Positions 27,686 to 37,492 of a stretch of DNA of 64,000 nucleotides are shown in pieces. This stretch comes from Cymbomonas tetramitiformis (taxonomy: Eukaryota; Chlorophyta; Pyramimonadophyceae; Pyramimonadales; Pyramimonadaceae). The notes under the pieces are model-generated. The model ran no database searches, was not told the DNA's origin, and was given only the letters and a program-made list of their open reading frames with translations. Where the stretch lies: positions 42,267 through 106,266 of the forward strand of contig LGRX02028723.1 of NCBI GenBank assembly GCA_001247695.2, read 5' to 3'. Each line of letters opens with the position of its first letter. Positions within the stretch are counted from its first letter, which is position 1. The position numbers and the translations under genes were made by a program.

Positions 27686-28543
27686 TGGATGATTTTGTTT
27701 CTTATGTAGATCGATAAACAAAAAGTCGTGTGGGTTTTGAATAGACTTTTTATATACATCATCAAATACTTCTTTTGATATTTCACCTGCACATTCTTCG
27801 GAAATACAATCAATTTCTTTCATATTTTTGTTACGAAATACCAACATATGTGTTAAATTTCCACGAATAGCTTTCAATAACCCTCCACTATTAGAAGTGT
27901 ATGATTGTGTAGCAAACAATAAGGTTGTGCCTAATGCACCGTCGTTAAGTTTTCCTAAATGTCTATGTTTAATTACTAAGTTACTTAATTTGGATGAAGG
28001 TTTCATTAAATCTGTCCCTTGGACATCATCAAAGAATACAACAATTATAGGCTTTTTACCATTGTATTTGTGTTGTGGAGGTTCAAAATCAGAGTCCGAA
28101 AATTCAAGTAATAAATCAACCGGAATATCATATATATTGATATCTTTTCTTCTCAACAACGACATTAATTTCTTATATCTTTTTAATTTTTCGTGATATT
28201 CTTCATAGTCGGTGGCTTCCTCATTTAATATACTTTCAATCTTTTCGGGAACATCCTTTGTTGGCTCTAAAACATCATTATCATCATCTAATGGAAGTCC
28301 TTGAAAATAATGTTTATTGTTATGATACGTTGGTGAGACCAAAATCAATCTATCTAAAGCATTATTGTTTTTCATTAATCTTAATAAATTAGATAAAGCT
28401 GTGGTTTTACCCACACCTCTTTTCGCCACGGCCAAAATAATTCCGTGTAATTGAATAAAATTTGGTTCGGTATCAATTGTAAATGCTGAATTTTTTGGAA
28501 TTTGAATACCATACTTTTGATCATTTATTTTTTGAAAAGACAT
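27638..28543 (-). CDS. Packaging ATPase (A32-like, FtsK/HerA)
   Basis: 301 residues from the ATG at 28541-28543. Walker A AKRGVGKTT (40-48) and Walker B IIVVFFDD (166-173) are intact, and LFATQSYTSNSGGLLKAIRGN fits sensor/arginine regions. The enzyme pumps genomic DNA into the capsid (family knowledge). Only N-terminal scraps remain elsewhere (57914-58037). Confidence 0.9.
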   Translation of the reverse strand: MSFQKINDQKYGIQIPKNSAFTIDTEPNFIQLHGIILAVAKRGVGKTTALSNLLRLMKNNNALDRLILVSPTYHNNKHYFQGLPLDDDNDVLEPTKDVPEKIESILNEEATDYEEYHEKLKRYKKLMSLLRRKDINIYDIPVDLLLEFSDSDFEPPQHKYNGKKPIIVVFFDDVQGTDLMKPSSKLSNLVIKHRHLGKLNDGALGTTLLFATQSYTSNSGGLLKAIRGNLTHMLVFRNKNMKEIDCISEECAGEISKEVFDDVYKKSIQNPHDFLFIDLHKKQNHPSAFRRNFNEFIVPTM

Positions 28544-28575
28544 TTGTAAAAGCAAAAGTTTCCTTATAATAAAGA

Positions 28576-29034
28576 TTAAAATTCTGGAAATAAAGATTTA
28601 TATGTTTTATGGAATTGTTTGTCGTGATTTAAAACATCATTGTAAGTTGGAGGACAAATTTCATTTGACTTCTCCTTTTTGATTTTTGATTTTTTTGATT
28701 TTTTTATTATAACTTCAGGTTCACTATCACTAGATTCACTAGAATCACTTTCAACGACAATAACTTCCTTTTTCTTCTTTGGTTTCTTAAAAGACTCTTT
28801 TCTTTGATGAATTTCTTTTTCAATAGATTTATTAATAATTTCAGGTTTAATTGTTTGTTGAATTTTCTCTTGAGCTTCTTGTAATTCTTTTTTATTTTCC
28901 AATTCTTTTGCAAGCTTAATATCTTTTTTGGCCTCAGCATTTTTCTTTCTAGTTTCCATAGCCTTTTGTCTAGCGATTTTCAGTCTCTCTAAAGTAGCTT
29001 CGTCCGTAATTTTTTCACCTTTTTTGAATCCCAT
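28576..29034 (-). CDS. Lys-rich coiled-coil protein upstream of the ATPase
   Basis: 152 residues; MGFKKGEKITDEATLERL start, a long charged helix, an acidic Ser run (ESDSSESSDSEPE) and a conserved HKTYKSLFPEF end. B has a homologue at 45214; a tail fragment is at 58073-58133. Possibly a packaging or core partner. No family recognised. Confidence 0.65.
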   Translation of the reverse strand: MGFKKGEKITDEATLERLKIARQKAMETRKKNAEAKKDIKLAKELENKKELQEAQEKIQQTIKPEIINKSIEKEIHQRKESFKKPKKKKEVIVVESDSSESSDSEPEVIIKKSKKSKIKKEKSNEICPPTYNDVLNHDKQFHKTYKSLFPEF

Positions 29035-29100
29035 ATTACAATATATAAGAAAATATTTTTCTAATAATTTTTAATCCTTTCTAAAAAAGATATATATTTT

Positions 29101-29799
29101 CTAAAAAGAGTTTTCAAATGCTATATCAAAATATTTTTTATTTATTTCAATTCCTATATAATTCCTATTCAAATTTTTTGACACAACTCCTGAAGTGCCA
29201 ATACCACAACAAGGATCGATGACTAAATCATTTTCATTAGAATATGTTTTTATTATCCATTCAAATAGATTATACGGTTTTGCACAAGGATGTTTGCTTT
29301 TATAATTTCCATTAGAAAACTTTATAACACTTCGAGGAAAACATATAGTAGGCGTTCTATCCGTGTAATGAGTATATAATTCAGTTCTAGGTCCTTGACC
29401 TTGTCTAATATATGGTTTATTTCCTTCTATTTTTATTGGATTATAAGTTGGTAAACGTTTATGAAATACATATATCATTTCGTGTGATCTCAAAGGCATT
29501 TGATTGGCGTGGTAAAATCCTAAGGCCATAGTTTTTTCATAGACTAAATCGTATCTAAACCATTTTTTATTGCTTTCAATGATATTATGTCCATATTTTG
29601 TTGTTGTTGTAAATATATAGACACAATTCTTTTTACCTATTCTTTTTAATTGTGTCCATAATTGATCCAAATCAATAACATCTTTATCCCAAGAACAATT
29701 AGTCTGATTATATGGCAAATCACATATAAATAAATCTGCTGAATTACTTTTAATTGTTGGTAAAATTGTGAAACAATTGTTATTATATATTTCATACAT
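29101..29799 (-). CDS. DNA N6-adenine/N4-cytosine methyltransferase (beta-type order)
   Basis: 232 residues. The catalytic motif IV is DLPYNQTNCSWD (27-38, a D-x-P-Y variant) near the N-terminus, and the AdoMet motif I DPCCGIGTSG (195-204) near the C-terminus, the permuted order of beta-class enzymes. Compared with the copies in B and at 57451, five residues after TPTIC (the DGKR region) are missing in frame, which could weaken it. Divergent from the gene at 29864. Confidence 0.85.
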   Translation of the reverse strand: MYEIYNNNCFTILPTIKSNSADLFICDLPYNQTNCSWDKDVIDLDQLWTQLKRIGKKNCVYIFTTTTKYGHNIIESNKKWFRYDLVYEKTMALGFYHANQMPLRSHEMIYVFHKRLPTYNPIKIEGNKPYIRQGQGPRTELYTHYTDRTPTICFPRSVIKFSNGNYKSKHPCAKPYNLFEWIIKTYSNENDLVIDPCCGIGTSGVVSKNLNRNYIGIEINKKYFDIAFENSF

Positions 29800-29863
29800 A
29801 TTTTTACTTTTATTTTTTTGTGAGTTTCAAAACAATTTAAAAAATAGGTTATACTTTATAATA

Positions 29864-30196
29864 ATGGAAAATATCAGTGAAGCATTTCCAAAGTATACTA
29901 AAGTTACATCAAAGAATGGAAAAGTCTATTATAAAAAACCTCTAGACACAAATAGAAGAGATAAGAATAAATATTACGAAAATCATAAAGCAAAGTTACA
30001 AAAGCAAATGACTATACAAAGAATTGTAGAAAATAAAAATGTATCTATAATTACTTTGAAAAAACATAATATAGACAAAATTGAAATAATTAATATTTTT
30101 TCTAATAAAATAAAAGAGTCTCCTGAAAATTTTGACAAACTTCTTGAAATTCAAAATAAATTCATTGAAAAATTAAAAGTAACAAATACCACTTAA
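29864..30196 (+). CDS. Small conserved PLV protein upstream of pPolB
   Basis: 110 residues from the ATG at 29864. Conserved N-terminus YTKVTSKNGKVYYKKPLD and a helical C-terminus. The Lys/Tyr-rich start could bind DNA. Present in the same place, 5' of pPolB, at 44527 and 57055, so it may act in protein-primed replication (for example as terminal protein), which is only a positional guess. Confidence 0.65.
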   Translation: MENISEAFPKYTKVTSKNGKVYYKKPLDTNRRDKNKYYENHKAKLQKQMTIQRIVENKNVSIITLKKHNIDKIEIINIFSNKIKESPENFDKLLEIQNKFIEKLKVTNTT

Positions 30197-30241
30197 AGAT
30201 TACGTTACATTATAAGTATAATAAAAATGTTCTATAATAAT

Positions 30242-33200
30242 ATGCCACCTAAAAAGAATAAAGATGAAAAAGATAAAGGCAAAGCACCTATGACACAATC
30301 AAAGAAAACTAATTTAAAAAAGATTAAGAATTATAGGGCCGGAAATTTTCGTGCATCAAGTTCTAGACAATTAACACAAGAACAATGGAATAAGATAACA
30401 AAATTTGAAAAAGAAAAAATTGATGAAGATTCTACAAGAAAAGACAAAAGGGAGGCAATACAAGATTTAATTGAAAAGTATGAAAATGATAATGATAAAA
30501 AGAAAAATAAGCCTGAATTAATGTCTAGACAAGAATATGAAGAACAATTTACAAATAAAAATGTGACAAAAGAATATGTTGATAAAGGTGGAAATTCCGG
30601 AATAAGTATGAAAATAAATTTCAATCGTTTTTTGGGAAAGCCTTTAGAATATTGGATGAAAGTAATTAATAAAAAAATTGATCAAAATTCTGAAGATGTT
30701 AAACACTTTCAATTTGGAATATCATTTCAAAATGGAGAATCTGATTTTATGAGTGCAAAAGATGAAACTGATTTTTATAATAAATTAGATGGAATGATTC
30801 AGTCCGGAGATGATAGAGGTCGTGCAAATTCAATTACAATTTCATTATTAAATTTCAAAAAATTAAATGGAAAAGGTGCTCCTTTACCTATGCCAAAAAC
30901 GGTACAAGAATTAAAATCCAAAAAAAGTGTGATTACCATTCAAGATAAACAATGTTTTGCCAAATCTTGCCTTGTAATGTATTATAAAGAAAATGCATCT
31001 TATAATGTGTACAATCACATTTGTAAAAATACACGAAATCGATTAACAAAAGAAGCCATAGAATTAATGAAAGAATTAGAATTTAATCCTGAAGACGGTA
31101 TAGGATTTGATGACATTAATTTATTTGAGGAAAAGTTTGATAGAAATATAATTATTCACGGAATGACTGATTTGGGTTGTACAATAATGTACCCACCTTC
31201 AAAAGAAGGATTACCCGAAAGACTTGAATGGAATTTTGTTTATTATCATCTTGACTCAAGTTTTGGTCACTTTGAACCTATTACAAAAATTTAGGCATTT
31301 TATGGAAAAATACACAAATCAAGATGCAATAAATGTCGTAGCAAATTGTGTGATTTTTCAAAAACGAAAACAAAACAATATATTGATTGGAAACAAGCTA
31401 TCTATTGTCAAGAATGTAATATAAAATTTCTGAATAAAAAATGTTATGAATTACATAAGAAAGGGACAGCTTGTAAATACTTTCATAAATGCAAAGGTGA
31501 ATGTAAACAAATATATGATACAAGAAAAGAGCAACATATTTGTGGACACGAATATTGTCCAAATTGTAAATTATATTGTGATATAAGAAATCATATTTGT
31601 TATATTACAAAGAAAAAACCAAAAGATATAATAGAAGAAGAAAATATAGGATTTTTTGATTTTGAAGCATATAATGAAACAAAGCACGAAGTCAATTTAA
31701 GTGTGACACAATATTCAAATGGAGAATCATTTGTTCATTACAACATTGAAGAAGCTTGCAAATTGCTTTTTTCTAATCAACACAAAGACTTTACTTTTAT
31801 TGCACACAATGGAAGTAAATATGATTATGTATTGATTGTTGAATACATAATGACAACAATGAATGAAATTCCCGAAATTGTGCAAAATGGTGGTAAAATA
31901 ATGTATTTGAAATATCAAAATGTTACATTAATGGACAGCTATTTACATCTAACAAGTCCTCTTAGCAAATTTTCAAAAATATTTTCTTTGAAAGGAGAGA
32001 AAAAAGGGTATTTTCCGCACAAATTTAATACACCTGAAAATAAAGAATATATAGGTCCTTTGCCCAACAAAAAACATTATGGTTTTAACCAAATGAAAAA
32101 TGAAGCCCGAAAAGAATTTCTAGATTGGTATTCTTTAATGATTCAAAATAAATATGTCTTCGATATGAAGAAAGAAATTTTAGAATATTGTCAAAGTGAT
32201 GTAACAATATTAAGAAAGGCTGGATGAAATATAGAGAAATGATTTTGGAAATAACAAATGATGAAATTGATCCTACAAGTTATTTGACTATTGCATCTTT
32301 AACTCAAACAATTCATAGGTATATACATATGCCTGAAAATTCAATAGCAATATTGAGTACTATTACAAAAGGCAAACAACAATCAAAAATAGGAGACAAA
32401 TGGTTAGAATATATAAAGCATACAAATAAGATAGAAAATCTAATAAAAGAATACAAAATTCCTAATTTCTATTTTGGAAATAATGCAAGACATAAATATG
32501 TAGATGGTTATGACCCTGCAACAAATACAATTTATGAATTTTTAGGAGATTATTATCACGGAAATCCTGAAGTGTACAAAAACAAAATGTTTAGAAAAAA
32601 TTACAACTTTAATAAAACATTTTTTCAATTAAATGAAGAAACAAATAAAAGGCTAGACAAATTAAAAGAATTAGGATACAATGTCGTATACATTTGGGAA
32701 AATGAGTTTAATGAATTACGAAAGCACGATAAAAATGTTATTGAATTTTTAAATACATATAATGTACCAATACATTTTAGAGATGCATTATTTGGTGGTA
32801 GAACAGATCCTAAAAAATTATACCATAAATATAAGGAAGGGGAAATAATTAGGTATGTAGATTTTACAAGTTTGTATCCTTGGGTTTTAAAATATTGTTT
32901 ATTTCCTTATGGACATCCTTCAAAAATATATAACGAAATCGACTTATTAGGTATAAGAAATATTGAACAATTTTTTGGGGTTTTAAAGTGTACCATTATT
33001 CCTCCAAATGATTTGGAAATGGCTGTGTTACCATTGAGGACCCGGGGACAGTCCAAGATGAAAAAGCTTACATTTCCATTGACAAAAATGACGGGAACTT
33101 GGTGTACCGAAGAAGTAAAATTAGCTTTGAAGAAAGGCTATGTGATAGAAAAAATTCATCAAGTTGTACACTGGGAAAATACATCTTATGAAATATTTGA

Positions 33201-34139
33201 AAGTTTTATCAATACATTTTTGAAAATAAAACAAGAGGCTAGTGGATATCCTGATTGGGTACAAAGCGAGAAAGACAAAGATTTCTACATTGAAAAATAT
33301 TTTAAAAAGAAGGAATATTGTTAGACAAAGAAAATATATTTAAAAATGAAGGAATGAGAACCATAGCCAAGCTTTTTCTTAATAATTTGTGGGGAAGATA
33401 TTGCTTGAAACCTAACAAAAGACAAAATAAATATTGCAACAATGCTGAGGTATATGACATTTTATCAGATTCTAGAAATGATAATATTGTTATTCAACCT
33501 ATTCCACAAATAAATAATGATGTGAAATATCACATAGGATTTAATATATTAGATGAATATGCTGAAACAAATTTTAGTGTCAATGAAGTTATTGGTGTTT
33601 TTACTACCGCTTATGCAAGAATTAAATTGTACAATTTAATGGACGATGTAGGATTTGAAAATGTACTATATCACGATACGGACTCGGTGATTTATATTGA
33701 AAACAAAACAAATATGCATATTTACAAAGAACAATTAGGAGATTATTTAGGCGAATTGACTGATGAATTAGGAAGCAAAAATTGCATTGAGTATGTAGCT
33801 ACAGCACCTAAATCATATTCATTATTATTTGATGATGGAACAACAATGACTAAAGTGAAAGGATTTTCATTAAATTTTCAAAATTCACAAAGTCTAAATC
33901 ACAATGAAATAAAAAATATCATTTTGAATGATAAAGACAAGGTGATTGAAATAAAATATGATGTTTTAAGAAAGCCTAAAAAATCATCACTTATCAATAA
34001 ACAATATGCAGCTCTTGGTATTGAAACAACAAGTGAAACAAAATCATTTGCATTGAATTATGATAAAGGATTTATTCAGTGGGAAACATACAATATTTTG
34101 CCTTGGGGACACAAAGATATTCCTAATGATAATAAATAA
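30242..34139 (+). pseudogene. Protein-primed family B DNA polymerase, three disruptions
   Basis: Starts MPPKKNKDE. Order: Lys-rich N-terminus; a CF...H domain (QCFAKSC to GHFEPI) of Polinton polymerases; Cys/His-rich segment; exonuclease motifs FFDFEAYNE (near 31655), HNGSKYD (near 31805) and YCQSDV; polymerase motif A DFTSLYP (near 32865), motif B NNLWGRY and motif C HDTDS (near 33673). Breaks: TAG at 31292-31294 in place of GAG, a 1-base loss near 32215, and another near 33312. All motifs are otherwise intact, so decay is recent. Confidence 0.95.
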
Positions 34140-34157
34140 ATATCATTATAATAAACA

Positions 34158-35309
34158 ATGAGTAAATCAATTTCTGAAAAAGAAATACAAAAGTTTTATT
34201 TGGATCCTGAAATAGGATTGAGTGGTGTATCATCATTTACATCTAAATTAAAATCACGTGGGTATAAAGTCACTGAAAAACAAGTCAAAGAAGCTATTGA
34301 AGCCACTGAGCTTAATCAAACATTTTCTCAAAAAAAGAAATTAAATAGAAAAGAATTGTTTCCTATTTACGGTAAAGATCCTAACAAAAATTATATTCAA
34401 GCTGATTTAGCTTTCATTCCAAAATATAAACGACAAAATAGAGGATTTTCGGTCATCTTAACAGCTATCAATATAAATACACGAAAAGCATATGCTTATG
34501 CATTAAAATCCAAAACCGTAAAAGATCAGAATAATAAAAACATTGAAAGTGCTGAAGGTATCATTCCAGCTTTCAAAAAATTGATTAAAGATTCAAAAAT
34601 GAATGTTTTGACAACTGATAATGGATCAGAATTTACAAATAGAAATGTAAAACAATTACTAGAAGAGAATAATATTGAACATTATTTAAATGAGCCTGAA
34701 GACCATTCTACTATGGGTATGATTGAAAGATTCAATAGAACATTAAAACAAAAGTTGGAAAAGATATTTGCTAGTAAAGACACCGTAAATTGGATTAATC
34801 ATTTAGACACTATTGTTAAAAATTATAATGATACAAGAAATGTGGGAAATATTGATAGGTCCGCACCTGATAATATGTCATATACAAAAATGATTAGAAA
34901 TATCTTATTGAAAAGAAATAAATTGACCGAACTTCTTGAAAAAATAGGTATAAAACCTGGAGATAAAGTAAGAATTAAAATTAAGACTAAAACATTTGAT
35001 AAAGAGTCTCAAAAATGGTCTACAAAAATATATAAAGTAAAATCAATAAAAGGATTAAGTTATATTATTGAGGATGGTAATGAGACTTTAGCTAGACGAT
35101 ATAAACCAAGAGAATTATTAGAAGTCAAAGGAAATGTGTCAAAGACAAAAACTAATGAACCTACGGTAAAAGAATTAGTAGTCAAACAAAATAAAAAACA
35201 AAGAACTCTGAAAAAAGAAGGAGTTTCATCTTCCAATAGAATTTCTAAAAGAACACGAAGTCAAAATAAAAATAAAAATAATAACGAAACAGAAATTGAT
35301 TTACGATAA
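34158..35309 (+). CDS. PLV integrase (rve/DDE)
   Basis: 383 residues, intact. Catalytic residues D83 (QADLAF), D154 (TTDNGSEF) and E190 (GMIERFNRTLK). An N-terminal helical domain precedes the core and a C-terminal SH3-like part (GDKVRIKIKTKTF to ARRYKPREL) follows, as in Maverick integrases, ending in a basic tail. Joins TIR ends to a 6-bp-staggered target. It follows pPolB after 18 bp. Confidence 0.95.
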   Translation: MSKSISEKEIQKFYLDPEIGLSGVSSFTSKLKSRGYKVTEKQVKEAIEATELNQTFSQKKKLNRKELFPIYGKDPNKNYIQADLAFIPKYKRQNRGFSVILTAININTRKAYAYALKSKTVKDQNNKNIESAEGIIPAFKKLIKDSKMNVLTTDNGSEFTNRNVKQLLEENNIEHYLNEPEDHSTMGMIERFNRTLKQKLEKIFASKDTVNWINHLDTIVKNYNDTRNVGNIDRSAPDNMSYTKMIRNILLKRNKLTELLEKIGIKPGDKVRIKIKTKTFDKESQKWSTKIYKVKSIKGLSYIIEDGNETLARRYKPRELLEVKGNVSKTKTNEPTVKELVVKQNKKQRTLKKEGVSSSNRISKRTRSQNKNKNNNETEIDLR

Positions 35310-35335
35310 TTTAATATATTATATTGTATATAATT

Positions 35336-35533
35336 ATGGTAAGAGCAAATCAAACACAAGCTCAACGAAGGCTGAATTATAGAATTTATTGTGGGTACAA
35401 AGACCCAGCCCCCTCAGGTCGTCCCTTTGGAAATAAAGTACAATGTAAGGCTATTGGTCAGTTGAGACGTTTCGGCAGGATTTTAAGAGCACCTCATCCT
35501 GCGGATAGACAACAAAATAGGCGAAATGGATGA
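35336..35533 (+). CDS. Small Arg-rich PLV protein
   Basis: 65 residues, MVRANQTQAQRRLN start and HPADRQQNRRNG end with GYKDPAPSGRP in the middle. Copies at 39074 and 58299 are intact, 832 and 9378 are broken. Likely nucleic-acid binding. Confidence 0.7.
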   Translation: MVRANQTQAQRRLNYRIYCGYKDPAPSGRPFGNKVQCKAIGQLRRFGRILRAPHPADRQQNRRNG

Positions 35534-35560
35534 TTTAATATAATATATATTATATATAGT

Positions 35561-36190
35561 ATGAGAAAGATTTTGACTGATGATATTGTTAGACAATATT
35601 GTTTGAATGAATCAGGATTTAAAAATGCTGCATCAAATAAAATGATTTTTAAAGGGTATTCTAATTTAGCATCAAAAAATTATTCAATGACTGCACCTTC
35701 TCAGAATTCTGTGGACTTTTATAATTCAATTTCACAAACTTCATTTATAAATCCATCTGATTTAATTCAAAATTTAAAACGAAGTGATGTAAATGTATTT
35801 ATTCCTTCAAAAAATACAAGGGGTGACAATTTAAGAGTTCTTGCTGATTTAAGTGAATCTAACCAAGAAACTCCAATAAGAACTCCTATATCACCTGAAT
35901 CTGAATTTGAAGAAGAAGAAAACTTTTTAGAAAGTTTGGAAAAAGGAACTCCAATAAATCAAGGCGAATCTGGACCATCAAAAAGAAACATTTTAGTAAG
36001 ACCTTTGGTAAGACAAGCATTATTTAATTCAGGTCAAAAAAATAGATTACCTTTACCTAGTCCCGCAACTACAAATGACGATGATGATACTAGTGGTGTT
36101 GAATATATGGGTGTAGATGTGAGTCCTCTTGCTACAAGTCCGCAAATGTTTACAAGAGGACAACGTGCAAGTAGAGCTAATCAACCATAA
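35561..36190 (+). CDS. Acidic PLV protein of the integrase-side cluster
   Basis: 209 residues: conserved N-terminus MRKILTDDIVRQYCLNESGF, then low-complexity Asn/Ser/Glu/Asp sequence with PINQGESGPS and a conserved TRGQRASRANQP end. Homologues at 38375 (224 residues), 8786 and 58135 (fragments). Possibly a scaffold or core protein; no family recognised. Confidence 0.65.
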   Translation: MRKILTDDIVRQYCLNESGFKNAASNKMIFKGYSNLASKNYSMTAPSQNSVDFYNSISQTSFINPSDLIQNLKRSDVNVFIPSKNTRGDNLRVLADLSESNQETPIRTPISPESEFEEEENFLESLEKGTPINQGESGPSKRNILVRPLVRQALFNSGQKNRLPLPSPATTNDDDDTSGVEYMGVDVSPLATSPQMFTRGQRASRANQP

Positions 36191-36216
36191 ATAAATATAT
36201 ATATATTAATATATAA

Positions 36217-36429
36217 ATGACGCGAGCTGAATGGAATGAAACATTAAAGAAATGTGCAAAAGAATATCATTCTAAAAAAGGTACACAGCCTAGAAAAAGA
36301 TATTCAAAGAAATCTAGCAAAAATAAATCTCTGAAACAAAGTCCTCAGCCTCAAGTAGTTTCAAAACCTATTGTTAATCGTCCAATAAATCAAAGAGGTG
36401 CTCGCTTTCCTTTTGGTCTTGTAATATAA
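36217..36429 (+). CDS. Small basic PLV protein (MTRAEW family)
   Basis: 70 residues, nearly the same as the copy at 8549. The W-containing helix followed by Lys/Ser-rich sequence suggests a condensing protein. Last gene before the right TIR gene. Confidence 0.75.
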   Translation: MTRAEWNETLKKCAKEYHSKKGTQPRKRYSKKSSKNKSLKQSPQPQVVSKPIVNRPINQRGARFPFGLVI

Positions 36430-36644
36430 ATTTGTGTATTCATAAAAAAGACTCTTTTATTTTCAAAAGACTTTTGCATAATGAGCGAGTAAATGTTTGT
36501 ATATACTTTAATGATATATTTTTACTTATTGTAAATTTATTGTACATTTCTTAAAAGACTCTTTTTATTTTTTAAAAGACTTTTTTATATTGAGTAATGT
36601 AATATGTATATATATATTGAAGAATCTTTTGTAACGAAAATTTT

Positions 36645-36657
36645 CCACTTAAAGAGT
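36645..36657 (+). promoter_or_regulatory. TIR-gene promoter motif CCACTTAAAGAGT
   Basis: 28 bp before the ATG at 36686, with the same downstream stretch as at 2202. Confidence 0.65.
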
Positions 36658-36685
36658 AAGACTTCATAAGGTAGAACAAATCACA

Positions 36686-37060
36686 ATGACTACTACTTTC
36701 AATGATCTTCCTCTTGACATTCAAGAAAAGATTTATTTTATGAAAGAGCAACTTGAAATGGAGGAATTTTTACAAAAGATGAAAGAAAGAAGAATGGAAG
36801 AGGTTAAAACGATAGGGGAAAGCAAAAGAAATAATAGTGACCAAGGATTAGACGAAATTGGATGTGTATGTTGTGGATGTATTGAAGACATTTCCGAGTA
36901 TGGCTATGATGAAGATGGAGAGTTTGATTATTGTGAAGCTATAGATGACTTAGGGTGGAGTGTATGTTTAGGTTGTGAAGGCTATCTTTGTACCAAATGT
37001 AAAAAAGAAGATACATCAAAGGGTTGCTATTGTGAAGAATGTTTTCAAGAGGAAGATTAA
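36686..37060 (+). CDS. F-box-like/zinc protein, right TIR gene of A
   Basis: 124 residues. The N-terminus FNDLPLDIQEKIYFMKEQLEM is almost that of the left TIR gene. The C-terminal part is different: CVCCGC, CLGCEGYLCTKC and CYCEECF suggest a zinc-binding module. This would pair a Skp1-type or similar adapter with a Cys-rich effector. Points outward and ends at the TIR. Confidence 0.7.
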   Translation: MTTTFNDLPLDIQEKIYFMKEQLEMEEFLQKMKERRMEEVKTIGESKRNNSDQGLDEIGCVCCGCIEDISEYGYDEDGEFDYCEAIDDLGWSVCLGCEGYLCTKCKKEDTSKGCYCEECFQEED

Positions 37061-37376
37061 AATAACTTAAGAACAATTTATAATATATAAGTAATAATAT
37101 ACATCTTTTATTTAAGAACTTATTTAAATTTATTTTAGAACTTATTTATTTCTTATTTTGTTACACATTTATTTACGTAATTTATTTATCATTTATTACG
37201 TAATTATTTATTGTATATTTATTGTATATTTCCTTGTCATTTTACTTGTCATTTACTTGTCATTTTCTTGTATGACTTATGACATATATGACATAGGGTT
37301 ATGACATATGTCATAGGGTTTTATAGGGTTTTTATAGTGATAAAAAAGCGTGCCCTATAGTCGGTTCCTTACTACT
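37058..37376. repeat. Right TIR of element A
   Basis: Inverse complement of 14173-14491, ending CCTTACTACT, followed by TCTTTA. Confidence 0.95.
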
Positions 37377-37438
37377 TCTTTATACAAATAAAATTGTTTA
37401 ATATATTGTTTACATTCCATGTCTTGAATAGCTTCCAT
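37377..37438 (-). pseudogene. 5' part of a B gene disrupted by element A
   Basis: ATG at 37436-37438 (MEAIQDMECKQYIKQF); continues at 14172 after removal of A and one TCTTTA. Confidence 0.65.
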
Positions 37439-37492
37439 AATTGTTTCTTACATTATAATGTAACATAATCTTTAAATTAATTAAGTTCTCTA

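Larger units (their letters stand above)
14173..37376. mobile_element. Nearly complete PLV element A, 23.2 kb
   Basis: AGTAGTAAGGAACCGACTAT at the left and its inverse complement at the right end; TCTTTA directly outside both ends (14167-14172, 37377-37382) is a perfect 6-bp target duplication. The TIRs differ mainly by a one-base indel in a TGACAAGTAAA unit, so the insertion is recent. It contains capsid, penton, ATPase, lipase, integrase, two methyltransferases, pPolB, fibres and a cargo island. Six-bp duplications and AG...CT ends are the Polinton/Maverick signature. I see no adenain-like protease. Confidence 0.95.

Noticed and set aside
30242..34139. Non-standard genetic code (TAG read as an amino acid) in pPolB
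   Set aside because: The stop replaces GAG present in the sister copy, other genes end with TAA/TAG/TGA normally, and two frameshifts follow in the same gene. Pseudogenisation is simpler.
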